Part shown: positions 7,442-16,321 of the stretch, piece by piece
Layout of the letters: every line of letters starts with the position of its first letter
How positions within the stretch are numbered: position 1 is the stretch's first letter
Source: Arthrobacter sp. zg-Y238
GTDB taxonomy: Bacteria > Actinomycetota > Actinomycetes > Actinomycetales > Micrococcaceae
Reading direction: 5' to 3'
Assembly (NCBI RefSeq): GCF_024385525.1
Contig: NZ_JANFLU010000001.1
Location: forward strand, 62,001 to 126,000
DNA length: 64,000 bases
Notes under the pieces: model-generated
Told to the model about the DNA's origin: nothing
Databases searched by the model: none
Seen by the model: the letters and a program-made list of their open reading frames with translations, nothing else
Program-made: the position numbers and the translations under genes

Positions 7442-9279
7442 CGGGTTCCTTCGGTTGGGGGGACGGCCGCGTGCCGGGATGGTGCGGGCGGCGCAGCAGC
7501 GACGGCGACGGCGATCGCATCGGCTGCACGGACCAGGGCCAGGTGGGAAAACGCCTGCGGGAAGTTCCCGGCCATGGTGTTGTTTTCTGCATCATATTCC
7601 TCACTGAGCAGCCCAAGCTCGTTGGCGTACCCCACCAACTGGTCCATCAGCCGCCGGGCAGAGGGCAGCCGCCCCGTGTGGGCGTACTGCTCCACCAGCC
7701 AGAAGCTGCACGCCAGGAAGGGGTTCTCCCCCGCCGCCAGTCCGTCCACCCCGCTATCGGTGGCGTAACGCAGCAGGAGTCCGGAGCCGTTGAGCAGCTC
7801 CGCCTCCAGCCGGGCAACCGTGCCCAGCATTTTCTCGTCGTCGTAAGCCACGAAACCCACATGCGGCAACTGGAGCAGGGAAGCATCTACGGTGCCGCTG
7901 CCGTAGAACTGGGTGAATGAGTTCAGGGCTGGATCCCAGCCTCGTTCCATCACTTCATCGCGCAGCCCGTCCCGCAGGCCCTCCCAGACCTCCACCGGAC
8001 CGTCGAGCCCGTAGGCCCTTGCGGCCTTGGCGGCCCGGTCAAAGGCAGCCCACATCATCACCCGTGAGTGGGTGAAGTGCCGGGGCGTCCCGCGCATCTC
8101 CCAGATGCCGCGGTCCGGCTCTTCCAGGTGTCTTTCCAGGAAGGTCAGCAGCGCCCGCTGCAGGGGCCAGGAAAAGTGGTCCTCCGGCACGCCCCTGTCC
8201 CGCAGCCGGTCCAGGGCCACCATCACTTCGCCCACGACGTCCGCCTGGTACTGCCCCACCGCCCCGTTGCCGATGCGCACGGGTGCGGCTCCGCCATAGC
8301 CGGGAAACTGCGGGAGGATCCGCTCGGGCAGTTCCCGGCCCCCGTCCACGGCGTACATGATCTGCAGGTCCTCCGGATCTCCGGCGACGGCGCGCAGGAG
8401 CCAGCTGCGCCACTGCAGGGCCTCGTCCTGGTAGCCGTGGGTCATCATGGCTTCGAGCGTCAGGGCGGCATCCCGCAGCCAGCAGTACCGGTAGTCCCAG
8501 TTCCGGTCCCCTCCCGCAGCCTCGGGCAGGGAGGTGGTGGGAGCGGCGACAATCCCGCCCGTGTCCTCATGGGTCAGGGCACGCAGGACCAGCAGGGAAC
8601 GCCGCACCGCCTTCTCATAGGGGACGTCCCGCAGGAAGCGTCCGTCCCAGTCCTGCCAGTAGGCGGTGGTCCTGATCAGGGCGGCGTCCACATCCATTTT
8701 GGGCGGCACCGGCCGGTGCGAGGGGTACCAGGTGAGGTCCAGGTCCACGCATTCCCCGGCCCGGACGGTGAAACGGCCTACGTGGCGGTGGTTGTCCGCG
8801 TCCGGCAGGCTCGGCCCGCGCAGGACCAGGGCACCGGGGCCGGCTATGGCGGAAAGGTGCTCGCCGCCGTCGTCCCACCCCCGGAAAACCCAGGGAATGA
8901 CCGTGCCGTAATCAAAACGGATTTCCAGTTCCTGCCGCATCTCCACACTGCCGCTCAGGCCCTCGATCCGCCTGATAAGGGACGCCCGCCGGTCCTTCAC
9001 CGGCATGAAATCCGTGACCCGAACCGCACCGGTGGGCGTCTGCCAGTGGGTCCGCAGCACGAAGGTGGACTCCACGTACCCGCGGTGCGTTACCGTCGCA
9101 GCAGTATCTTCCGGGGCCAGCAGCCACCGGCCGTGGTCGCTGCTCCCGAGCAGCGCACCGAACACCGACGGCGAATCGAACCGCGGCAGGCAAAGCCAGT
9201 CCATGCTGCCGGTCCGCGAGATGAGGGCTCCGGTATGCAGGTCCGAAACCAGCGCATAATCCTCTATGGGGGATGCCAT
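7438..9279 (-). CDS. Glycoside hydrolase family 15 protein (trehalase/glucoamylase-like)
   Basis: A cytosolic 613-residue protein. The N-terminal beta-sandwich domain opens with IEDYALVSDLHTGALI. The (alpha/alpha)6 catalytic domain carries the GH15 signature NWDYRYCWLRDAALT and the acidic segment GIWEMRGTPRHFTHS, where family members have a catalytic glutamate. Actinobacterial members of this type include trehalases and glucoamylase-like enzymes; the exact sugar is not readable. ATG at 9279 is preferred to a GTG at 9297, giving the usual start MASPIEDY. It heads the GH15-DoxX-phosphoesterase cluster and is divergent from the DUF445 gene. Confidence 0.9.
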   Translation of the reverse strand: MASPIEDYALVSDLHTGALISRTGSMDWLCLPRFDSPSVFGALLGSSDHGRWLLAPEDTAATVTHRGYVESTFVLRTHWQTPTGAVRVTDFMPVKDRRASLIRRIEGLSGSVEMRQELEIRFDYGTVIPWVFRGWDDGGEHLSAIAGPGALVLRGPSLPDADNHRHVGRFTVRAGECVDLDLTWYPSHRPVPPKMDVDAALIRTTAYWQDWDGRFLRDVPYEKAVRRSLLVLRALTHEDTGGIVAAPTTSLPEAAGGDRNWDYRYCWLRDAALTLEAMMTHGYQDEALQWRSWLLRAVAGDPEDLQIMYAVDGGRELPERILPQFPGYGGAAPVRIGNGAVGQYQADVVGEVMVALDRLRDRGVPEDHFSWPLQRALLTFLERHLEEPDRGIWEMRGTPRHFTHSRVMMWAAFDRAAKAARAYGLDGPVEVWEGLRDGLRDEVMERGWDPALNSFTQFYGSGTVDASLLQLPHVGFVAYDDEKMLGTVARLEAELLNGSGLLLRYATDSGVDGLAAGENPFLACSFWLVEQYAHTGRLPSARRLMDQLVGYANELGLLSEEYDAENNTMAGNFPQAFSHLALVRAADAIAVAVAAAPPAPSRHAAVPPTEGTR

Positions 9280-9472
9280 GGCACTACTCAACCACACGGT
9301 GCCGAGTCCTCAGCTCGTAGCGCAGCTGCGGCAATCACTGGTTAGATTGGGGTGGTCCCGCACGGAGGTTCCTTACGGCGGATCGGCAAGCGGGACCGGC
9401 ACTGGATTAGGGAGCGGTATTGGAACACGCGTCAACCTCGAAGATGTCCTTCTCCGTGAAGGAGGTGCACGC

Positions 9473-10732
9473 GTGAGCGTGGTTGCCCAGCCCACCGATG
9501 AGCAGCGCGCCTATGCCCTGCGGCGCATGAAGATGCTCGCCACCGGCCTGCTGATCCTCCTGGCCGTTATCTTCCTCTTTTCCTTCGCACTGCAGGACAG
9601 GTACCCGTGGCTGGAATACGTCCGCGCAGCAGCGGAGGGCGGCATGGTGGGCGCCCTTGCCGACTGGTTCGCGGTTACCGCCCTGTTCAAGCATCCGATG
9701 GGTGTGAAGATCCCGCACACGGCCATCATCCCCGAGAAGAAGGACCAGATCGGGGCGTCGCTGGGCCAGTTCGTGGAACAGAACTTCCTGGCCGAGGACA
9801 TCATCCGGGCCAAGCTCGATTCCATGCACGTCGCAGCGAAGGCAGGCGCCTGGCTGGCCCGGCCGGAGGGGGCCGAACGCGTCGCCACCGAAGGTGCCGC
9901 CGCCATCCGCGGGGCCCTGCGGGTACTCGACGACGACGCGGTCCGCGACGTCCTGGAATCCATGTTCCGCCGCCATGTGGTGGATCCGCAGTGGGGGCCG
10001 CCGGCCGGCAAAATGGCCCAGCGGATCTTCGAGGAGGGCCACCACCACCAGCTGGTAAACCTGATTGTGGACAGCCTCGCTGACTGGGTCCTGGCCAACC
10101 CGGAAGTGATCGGCCGGCTGGTAACCGAGCGTTCGCCGTCGTGGGTTCCCGCCTTCGTGGATGACCTGGTCGGCGACCGCGTGCAGATCCAGGCCGAACG
10201 GTTCCTGATCGATGTGCAGGAAAACCCCAACCACCAGCTGCGCGTGGCATTGGACAACTACCTCACCGGAGTGGCCCGGGACCTGCAGGAGGATCCCAAG
10301 ACCATGGCCAAGGCCGATGCCGTGAAGGAGCAGGTGCTGGATGACCCGCGGGTGCGCGAGTTGATGACCTCCACCTGGACCACCATCAAGAACGCGCTGA
10401 TGACGGCCTCGGATGACCCGGACAGCGAACTCACCCGGAACTTCAAGTCCGCACTGCAGGACTTCGGCACGCGGCTGATCAACGAGCCGGAGCTCGCGGC
10501 CAAGGTGAACGGCTACGTGGCAGACGCTGCGGGATACCTGGTCCGCACGTACAGCAACGACATTGCCGCCGTCATTACCGAGACGGTCGAGAACTGGGAT
10601 GCGCAGGAAACCTCGGAGAAGATCGAACTGCAGGTCGGCAAGGACCTGCAGTTCATTCGAATCAACGGCACAGTGGTTGGTTCGCTGGCCGGGCTGGCAA
10701 TCTTCACCATCGCCACGGCTGTGTTCGGCTGA
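9473..10732 (+). CDS. DUF445 family membrane protein
   Basis: A 419-residue DUF445 (YjiN-like) protein. It has an N-terminal membrane helix (MKMLATGLLILLAVIFLF), then the characteristic YVRAAAEGGMVGALADWFAV, a long helical region, and a C-terminal hydrophobic helix (GSLAGLAIFTIATAVFG) that returns to the membrane. Function unknown. GTG at 9473 is chosen because AAGGAGGT lies at optimal distance; the frame is open 69 codons further upstream, but that part is Gly/Ser-rich and lacks a ribosome binding site. Confidence 0.85.
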   Translation: MSVVAQPTDEQRAYALRRMKMLATGLLILLAVIFLFSFALQDRYPWLEYVRAAAEGGMVGALADWFAVTALFKHPMGVKIPHTAIIPEKKDQIGASLGQFVEQNFLAEDIIRAKLDSMHVAAKAGAWLARPEGAERVATEGAAAIRGALRVLDDDAVRDVLESMFRRHVVDPQWGPPAGKMAQRIFEEGHHHQLVNLIVDSLADWVLANPEVIGRLVTERSPSWVPAFVDDLVGDRVQIQAERFLIDVQENPNHQLRVALDNYLTGVARDLQEDPKTMAKADAVKEQVLDDPRVRELMTSTWTTIKNALMTASDDPDSELTRNFKSALQDFGTRLINEPELAAKVNGYVADAAGYLVRTYSNDIAAVITETVENWDAQETSEKIELQVGKDLQFIRINGTVVGSLAGLAIFTIATAVFG

Positions 10733-10768
10733 ACCCCGTATTCGGGTAAGCAGGCACGCTTTAGCCAG

Positions 10769-10800
10769 GAAAGGCCCGCCGGCATGCCGGCGGGCCTTTC
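10769..10800. terminator. Bidirectional terminator, perfect palindrome
   Basis: A 15-base-arm perfect palindrome (GAAAGGCCCGCCGGC and its complement, 2-base centre) between two convergent genes. Its outer ends supply A/T on both strands. Confidence 0.85.
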
Positions 10801-10821
10801 GCAGTTCCGGGGAGGCTGCGC

Positions 10822-11574
10822 CTAGGCTGACTTCTCCAGCTGGTCCAGTTCTCCTGCCAGCTGTCCGGGGATCGACGTCGGCGGTTCACCGAAGGCGGCC
10901 CGGGTCGCCTTGATAACACCCTTGCCCATGGCCCGGTTGCCCACGCCGCCGACGACGGCGCCCACACCCAGCGGCAGGGCACGTCCGAGCAGGGCGGTAC
11001 CCTGGCGGGCCATGACCCGCTTGAGGAACTGCTTGCGGATGCTGCCGCCCACCGAGCCCATCAGGCCGGAAGGCATGCTGCCCATGCTGCTGCCCCAGGC
11101 CTGCGCGGTTCCGCGGCCGGAAAGGGACTGCATCATGGACGTCCCTTCCTCGCCCAGCATGATGGCCATGACCATGGTCCGGGACTTCTCCGGATCGGCC
11201 AGCCGGACTCCGTGCAGCTCAGCCACAGACTGTGCGTACAGGGCTGTCGCCTCGAGGAAACCAACCGTCGCTGCTGCTGACAGGCCAAGTGCCGCGACGG
11301 TTCCCACGCCTGGAACCACGGCGGTGGCACCGATGGCTGCGCCGCCGCCGGTCACCGCGTTGAGGTAGTGCCGGTCCAGGATGCTGATCAGCTCGGCGGC
11401 GTTGGCGGACGGGTTCTTGCGCTGCATCCTGCGGATGTTCGCCAGCACCAGAGGCCGCTGCACTTCGACGGCACGCTCGATGGCCTTCACGACCTGCGGC
11501 TTGGGCTTGCCGTCCGCACCCATAGTGGCTCGTCCGGCCAGTTTGGCTGCGGGATTGAACTTACGTCGCTTCAC
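10822..11574 (-). CDS. EcsC-like hypothetical protein
   Basis: A 250-residue protein. The N-terminal 80 residues are basic and helical; residues about 75-120 are Gly/Ala-rich (GAAIGATAVVPGVGTVAAL) and continue into FLEATALYAQSVAELHGV. This pattern, a glycine-rich amphipathic region followed by a HG(V/I) helix, is like EcsC-family proteins. A second glycine-rich region (LGVGAVVGGVGNRAMGKG) lies near the C-terminus. No signal peptide is seen. It is monocistronic, with terminators on both sides. The family has no settled molecular function. I am sure of the gene and less sure of the family. Confidence 0.7.
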   Translation of the reverse strand: MKRRKFNPAAKLAGRATMGADGKPKPQVVKAIERAVEVQRPLVLANIRRMQRKNPSANAAELISILDRHYLNAVTGGGAAIGATAVVPGVGTVAALGLSAAATVGFLEATALYAQSVAELHGVRLADPEKSRTMVMAIMLGEEGTSMMQSLSGRGTAQAWGSSMGSMPSGLMGSVGGSIRKQFLKRVMARQGTALLGRALPLGVGAVVGGVGNRAMGKGVIKATRAAFGEPPTSIPGQLAGELDQLEKSA

Positions 11575-11653
11575 AGAACTCTCCTTGGGGAAATCCGGTA
11601 CGGGCTACACGCCTACGGTATTACTTCAACGCCAACGGTTTTACCTAAAGCAA

Positions 11654-11694
11654 AGGGCGGGGTCCGGCGGAAGATTCCGCCGGGGCCCCGCCCT
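11654..11694 (-). terminator. Terminator after the GlsB-type gene
   Basis: Arms of about 18 bases (11654-11671 and 11676-11694) with one bulge, then a T-rich tract on the minus strand. It lies 38 bases beyond the stop of the GlsB-type gene. Confidence 0.75.
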
Positions 11695-11731
11695 CTAAAT
11701 CAACGCCGCGTCAGCGGCGCTTACGCGCTAA

Positions 11732-12007
11732 TTAGGCGCGGTTGCCGCTCTTGCGGGTAACGAAGCCGTAGATCACCAGAACGATGAGTGCGCCGACGAT
11801 TGCCAGGACCCAGGTCCACAGGTTCGTCAGGCTGAAGAGCTCTCCACCGTTGTTGAAGAGGAGGCCGCCGAGCCAGCTACCCAGAAGGGCGCCGATAACG
11901 CCCAGAACCAGAGTGGCGATCCAGCCGCCGCCCTGACGACCCGGGAGGATCATCTTTGCAATTGCACCTGCGATGAGACCAAGAATAAGGAACGCAATGA
12001 AACCCAT
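11732..12007 (-). CDS. GlsB/YeaQ/YmgE family stress-response membrane protein
   Basis: A 91-residue transglycosylase-associated-protein-type membrane protein with three helices. The family hallmarks are present: AGAIAKMILPGRQGGGW after helix 1 and the glycine-rich second helix LVLGVIGALLGSWLGG. Such genes are typically induced by general stress; the biochemical role is unknown despite the historical name. It is a single gene with its own terminator. About 170 bases upstream carry no other gene. Confidence 0.9.
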   Translation of the reverse strand: MGFIAFLILGLIAGAIAKMILPGRQGGGWIATLVLGVIGALLGSWLGGLLFNNGGELFSLTNLWTWVLAIVGALIVLVIYGFVTRKSGNRA

Positions 12008-12177
12008 GAGATTCTCCTTGCTATGTGAGTGACAGTGATTTGAAGCACGACCTTGTGAGCCACGCTTTCCTCCAGACTACTTGATCAGCAACCTTAGCTC
12101 GTAGTCCGAGGGGAATTCCTCTTCAACTGGGTGTGTGTTAGGTACCGCGGGCGTGTGCCGATTCTGCCTATTCTGCC

Positions 12178-12810
12178 TCACGGCGTGTCGGAGGCAAGGT
12201 ACCGCCGGAGGAAGACCGCTACATCGGTGATTTCACTCGTACCGATGGAATGCCCCATTCCCGAATAGGTCCGCGCCGTCAGCGCCGCATTCTCGTCAAG
12301 CCACTGCGCGGTGTAATCCACGGCGTCTGCGTTAATCACCCAGTCCTGCCGGTCCCGCCCCCAGAAGAACGGCACCCGGACGGGCAGCGGTTCCGCCGCG
12401 GCGAGGAGTTCGTTGCGGGCAATAAAACCGGAAAGGCCGACGACGGCGCGGAAATCCTTCGGCCTCAGCCGCAGCAGCGTGCCTGCCATGGCCATGCCCT
12501 GGGAGAATCCCACCAGCGACATTCCGGTGAACCCGTATTCCGTCCGGGTCCGGTCCAGCCAGGCCAGCAGCGAGAGGGCCGATTCCAGGACTTCGGTGGT
12601 GTCCGAGTTCAGGAGCGGATCCAGCAGAAACCATCCGCTGGCTCCGCCCACGTCCAAGGGTCCCCGCACGGCGGCTCCGACAGCAGAAGCCGGCAGGGCG
12701 ATGAAGAGCCGCTCCATTGCCTGCTCGCCGGACCCGTAGCCGTGCAGAAAGACCACCAGTTCGCGCCCCCGGCGTCGCTCTGCCGGCTCGGACCACGTTA
12801 CGTTTTCCAT
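12178..12810 (-). CDS. Phospholipase/carboxylesterase-type alpha/beta hydrolase
   Basis: A 210-residue single-domain alpha/beta hydrolase close to the carboxylesterase/phospholipase (PF02230-like) group. The oxyanion region is FLHGYGSGE. The nucleophile elbow is GFSQGMAMAG with the catalytic serine. The acid comes from the WGRDRQDWV segment, and the histidine from the C-terminal MGHSIG. ATG at 12810 gives a normal family N-terminus; the frame is open 32 codons further but that stretch is Arg-rich and unlike the family. Small esters are the likely substrates. Confidence 0.85.
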   Translation of the reverse strand: MENVTWSEPAERRRGRELVVFLHGYGSGEQAMERLFIALPASAVGAAVRGPLDVGGASGWFLLDPLLNSDTTEVLESALSLLAWLDRTRTEYGFTGMSLVGFSQGMAMAGTLLRLRPKDFRAVVGLSGFIARNELLAAAEPLPVRVPFFWGRDRQDWVINADAVDYTAQWLDENAALTARTYSGMGHSIGTSEITDVAVFLRRYLASDTP

Positions 12811-13054
12811 CGGTTCAGCGTAGCGCCGCACCCCGTTTACAGGCCGTCGGCGCGGCCTCGCCCGGCGGCCATTGCCACGGGTGGTGCGGCAAAAGTAAAG
12901 TCGCATCAGCGCATAAACGTGGCCATCGCCACAGATCGCGGGCGTTCATGTATCCAAGCAGAAGCCACCTAAAGTACCGGGAACCGCACCGGCCAGCAGT
13001 TCCACTCCCTACAGCGGCCGGCCCTGGCAGGCACGGCCTGGACGGATCCCCTTC

Positions 13055-14104
13055 ATGATCCTCACGCTCACTGCCAATCCCAGCCTCGACCGCACCGTTT
13101 CGCTTCCCGGCGCACTGGAGCGGGGAGCCGTCCAGCGTGCCGTTGCCGCGGGGGAAGAACCGGGAGGCAAGGGCGTAAACGTCTCCCGGGCCTTGACCGT
13201 CTCCGGCGTCCGGTCCGTCGCCGTCCTTCCCGGCGCCGACGCCGATCCGGTCATGACCGGATTGCGGCAGGCCGGAGTCGAGTACCTGAACCTGCCCATC
13301 GAGGCGCCGCTGCGCAGCAACATCACGCTCACGGAGCCGGACGGCACCACCACCAAGATCAATGCTCCCGGTCCGCCGCTGAAGCCGGTGGAGCAGGAAG
13401 CACTGATCGCCCTGCTGGTAGGGGCCTGCACTGCCGGCGACAGCGGCCCGGGTTCCTGGCTGGTGCTGGCCGGGTCGCTCCCCCCGGAAGTACCGCCGGA
13501 CTTTTACGCTTCGGTGGCCCACACTGTGAGGGACCGGCTGGGGGCCCAGGCACCGCGCATAGCCATCGATTCCTCCGGACCGCCCCTCATGGGCGCGCTG
13601 CTGCACGGAGCGGAGCCGGACCTGCTTAAACCCAATGCCGAGGAACTCGCCGAAGCGACGGGGTTCTCCTCCGAAGCGGAACTGGAAGCGGACCCCCTGC
13701 TGGCGGCGCGGGCGGCGGGGATGCTGATTGAACGCGGCGTCGGCGCCGTGCTTGCCACCCTGGGCGCGAGGGGGGCACTGCTGGTCACCGCCTCCGGAAG
13801 CTGGCTGGCCACCCGGCCGCCCGTGCAGGCCCGCTCGACGGTTGGCGCCGGGGATTCGGCCCTGGCCGGGTACCTGCTGGCCGAGGTCGCCGGTGCGGCC
13901 CCGCCGGACTGCCTCAGGCAGGCGGTGGCCCACGGGGCTGCTGCGGCCTCCCTTCCCGGAACCACTGTTCCCGCCGTGGCAGCTACTGATCCCGGAGCGG
14001 TAACGGTCACCACCCTCGACGGCACAGGCGGCGGTACCCCGCGGGGACCCGCGGCCGCCGGGAGCGCCACCGCTCCGCCGTCGTCTTCTAAGGAGGAAAG
14101 CTGA
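13055..14104 (+). CDS. fruK: 1-phosphofructokinase
   Basis: Phosphorylates fructose-1-phosphate to fructose-1,6-bisphosphate after PTS uptake. The 349 residues form a PfkB/ribokinase-fold kinase: LTANPSLDRTV at the start, EPGGKGVNVSRAL for substrate binding, and the C-terminal signature STVGAGDSALAGYL with the catalytic base Asp. The C-terminal 35 residues (after about 310) are a Gly/Ala/Pro-rich tail beyond the usual family length. The stop TGA shares one base with the fruA ATG, so the two are coupled. No DeoR-type fruR is adjacent; the upstream neighbour is the divergent esterase. Confidence 0.95.
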   Translation: MILTLTANPSLDRTVSLPGALERGAVQRAVAAGEEPGGKGVNVSRALTVSGVRSVAVLPGADADPVMTGLRQAGVEYLNLPIEAPLRSNITLTEPDGTTTKINAPGPPLKPVEQEALIALLVGACTAGDSGPGSWLVLAGSLPPEVPPDFYASVAHTVRDRLGAQAPRIAIDSSGPPLMGALLHGAEPDLLKPNAEELAEATGFSSEAELEADPLLAARAAGMLIERGVGAVLATLGARGALLVTASGSWLATRPPVQARSTVGAGDSALAGYLLAEVAGAAPPDCLRQAVAHGAAAASLPGTTVPAVAATDPGAVTVTTLDGTGGGTPRGPAAAGSATAPPSSSKEES

Positions 14105-16293
14105 TGTCGGACCTCATTACGCCGGACCTGGTCACGTTGGACGAGGATCTAGGCACGGACAAGAGCACTGTCATCGCCCATCTGGCCCGGGGCGTGGTAG
14201 CCGCGGGCCGGGCGACCAGCTACGAAGACCTCTATGCGGATGCGATGGGCCGCGAATCGAAGACCGCCACCGGTGTGCCCGGCGGCATTGCGATTCCGCA
14301 CTGCCGATCCGCGGCGGTCACCAGACCGACGCTCGCCATGGCACGGATTCGTCCCGCTGTGGACTGGGGAGCGAAGGACGGCCCCGCCGACATCGTCTTT
14401 TTCATTGCTGCTCCGGAAGGAGCGGACCAGGAGCACCTCCAACTGCTCGCAAAGCTGGCCCGGTCCCTCATCCGTAAGGACTTCACCGCCTCCCTGCGTG
14501 CGGCTACTTCGCCGGTACAGATCGTGGAACTGGTCGACGGAGCCCTCGGGCTCGGCCCCGCACCTGACAGCGCCGGAAGCGCTGCCGGTTCGGGCGGCGC
14601 CGCTGCGGCGGGCACGGCCACCGGCGCCACGGCCGTGGGCAGCAACGCCGGCTCCCGCGACGGAGGCAGCAACGCCGGCTCCCGCGACGGGGGCCAAGCG
14701 GGCGGAACCGCCGACGGCGGACACGGAGCCGACGCTCCTGCCTCCGCCGGCGGCACCGGGGCGACCCACACGGACACCTCCAGGTCCCGGCATCTGGTCG
14801 CCGTCACCGCATGCCCCACCGGCATTGCGCACACCTACATGGCCGCCGATTCCCTCGCCGCGGCGGCTGCCGAGCGCGGCGTCGACCTGCAGGTCGAAAC
14901 GCAGGGTTCCGCCAAATCCACTCCCTTGGACCCCTCGGTGATCCGCAACGCGGAAGCGGTGATCTTTGCCGTCGACGTCGATGTCCGGGACAAGGGGCGC
15001 TTCGCAGGGAAGCCGTTGATCAGCGGACCGGTGAAACGCGGCATCGACGAGCCTGGCGTGATGATCGACGAAGCCCTCAACGCGGTCAATGACCCGAATG
15101 CCCGACGCGTGTCCGGGGGTGGAGGCGGCGGAGAGGAGAACGACGGCGGCTCCGGCTCCGGCGGGGAAGGCTTCGGCGGACAACTCAAGCGGGCGCTGCT
15201 TACCGGCGTCAGCTACATGATTCCGTTTGTTGCCGGCGGCGGCCTGCTCATTGCCCTCGGCTTCCTCTTGGGCGGCTACGAGCTCGCCCTGTCGGTCGAC
15301 GACGTCGCCAACGGCGACCGGATGCTGGACGGTACCTCGATCCTGAATCCGCCGCCGGAAGGCGTGATCCCCTATCTCGGGGCCGTGTTCTGGAAAATCG
15401 GCTCCCTGTCCATGGGCTTCCTGGTACCTGCTCTGGCCGGCTACATTGCCTATGCCCTGGCTGACCGACCCGGCATAGCCCCCGGCTTCACTGCGGGAGC
15501 CGTGGCGGTGTTCATGGATGCCGGCTTCATCGGCGGCATCATCGGCGGCCTGCTGGCCGGCTACGCGGCCCGGTGGATCGGCGGCTGGAACGTTCCGTCG
15601 TGGATGCGGGGGCTGATGCCGGTGGTCATCATTCCCCTTTTGGCGTCGATCATCGCCTCCGGCCTGATGATGCTGGTCCTGGGCGGACCCATAGCTGCCT
15701 TGACCATGGGTCTGAACAACTGGTTGACCGGCCTCACCGGGGTGGCGGCCATCGGGCTGGGTATCATCCTTGGCCTGATGATGGGTTCCGATCTTGGTGG
15801 TCCGATCAACAAGGTGGCCTACGCGTTTGCCGTGGCCGGGCTCGGGGAAGGCAGCTTCGAGAACCAGGTGCCGTGGGAAATCATGGCAGCGGTCATGGCC
15901 GCCGGCATGGTCCCGCCGCTGGGCATGGCATTTGCCTCCACTGTGCTGGCAAAGAACCAGTTCAGCATGGCGCTGCGCGAGAACGGAAAGGCGGCGTGGC
16001 TGCTGGGCGCGGCCTTCATCTCGGAGGGCGCCATCCCGTTTGCCGCTTCCGATTTCTTCCGGGTCATTCCGTCCACCATGCTGGGCGGTGCGGTGGCAGG
16101 TGCGATCTGCCTGGGCACCGGAGTAACCTCACAGGCACCGCACGGCGGTATCTTCGTGTTCTTCGCCATCGGCAACCTGCTCATGTTCATCGTCGCCATA
16201 CTGGCAGGAGCAGCAGTTACCGGCTTCGTCTATGTCGCTTTGAAGCGGTACGTAAAGCCCCGGAAAAAGGCGGAGGAACCAGCAATTGCCTAA
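14104..16293 (+). CDS. fruA: PTS fructose transporter, fused EIIABC
   Basis: A 729-residue fusion that imports and phosphorylates fructose. EIIA spans residues about 1-150 with the phospho-histidine His66 (GIAIPHCRS). A Gly/Ala/Ser-rich linker spans about 155-225. EIIB spans about 228-330 with phospho-cysteine Cys237 (VTACPTGIAHTYMA). A second Gly-rich linker leads to the membrane EIIC from about 360 to 715, with some eight helices. The first linker contains a 27-base tandem duplication. EI and HPr, which feed phosphate to this protein, are encoded immediately downstream. Confidence 0.95.
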   Translation: MSDLITPDLVTLDEDLGTDKSTVIAHLARGVVAAGRATSYEDLYADAMGRESKTATGVPGGIAIPHCRSAAVTRPTLAMARIRPAVDWGAKDGPADIVFFIAAPEGADQEHLQLLAKLARSLIRKDFTASLRAATSPVQIVELVDGALGLGPAPDSAGSAAGSGGAAAAGTATGATAVGSNAGSRDGGSNAGSRDGGQAGGTADGGHGADAPASAGGTGATHTDTSRSRHLVAVTACPTGIAHTYMAADSLAAAAAERGVDLQVETQGSAKSTPLDPSVIRNAEAVIFAVDVDVRDKGRFAGKPLISGPVKRGIDEPGVMIDEALNAVNDPNARRVSGGGGGGEENDGGSGSGGEGFGGQLKRALLTGVSYMIPFVAGGGLLIALGFLLGGYELALSVDDVANGDRMLDGTSILNPPPEGVIPYLGAVFWKIGSLSMGFLVPALAGYIAYALADRPGIAPGFTAGAVAVFMDAGFIGGIIGGLLAGYAARWIGGWNVPSWMRGLMPVVIIPLLASIIASGLMMLVLGGPIAALTMGLNNWLTGLTGVAAIGLGIILGLMMGSDLGGPINKVAYAFAVAGLGEGSFENQVPWEIMAAVMAAGMVPPLGMAFASTVLAKNQFSMALRENGKAAWLLGAAFISEGAIPFAASDFFRVIPSTMLGGAVAGAICLGTGVTSQAPHGGIFVFFAIGNLLMFIVAILAGAAVTGFVYVALKRYVKPRKKAEEPAIA
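14638..14691 (+). repeat. 27-bp tandem duplication in the fruA linker
   Basis: Two consecutive 27-base units (14638-14664 and 14665-14691), differing only in the last base, encode GSNAGSRDG twice in the linker between EIIA and EIIB. It is in frame, so it only lengthens the flexible linker. Confidence 0.9.
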
Positions 16294-16321
16294 CGCACAG
16301 TCGATGAAGAGGAAGGCTTAG

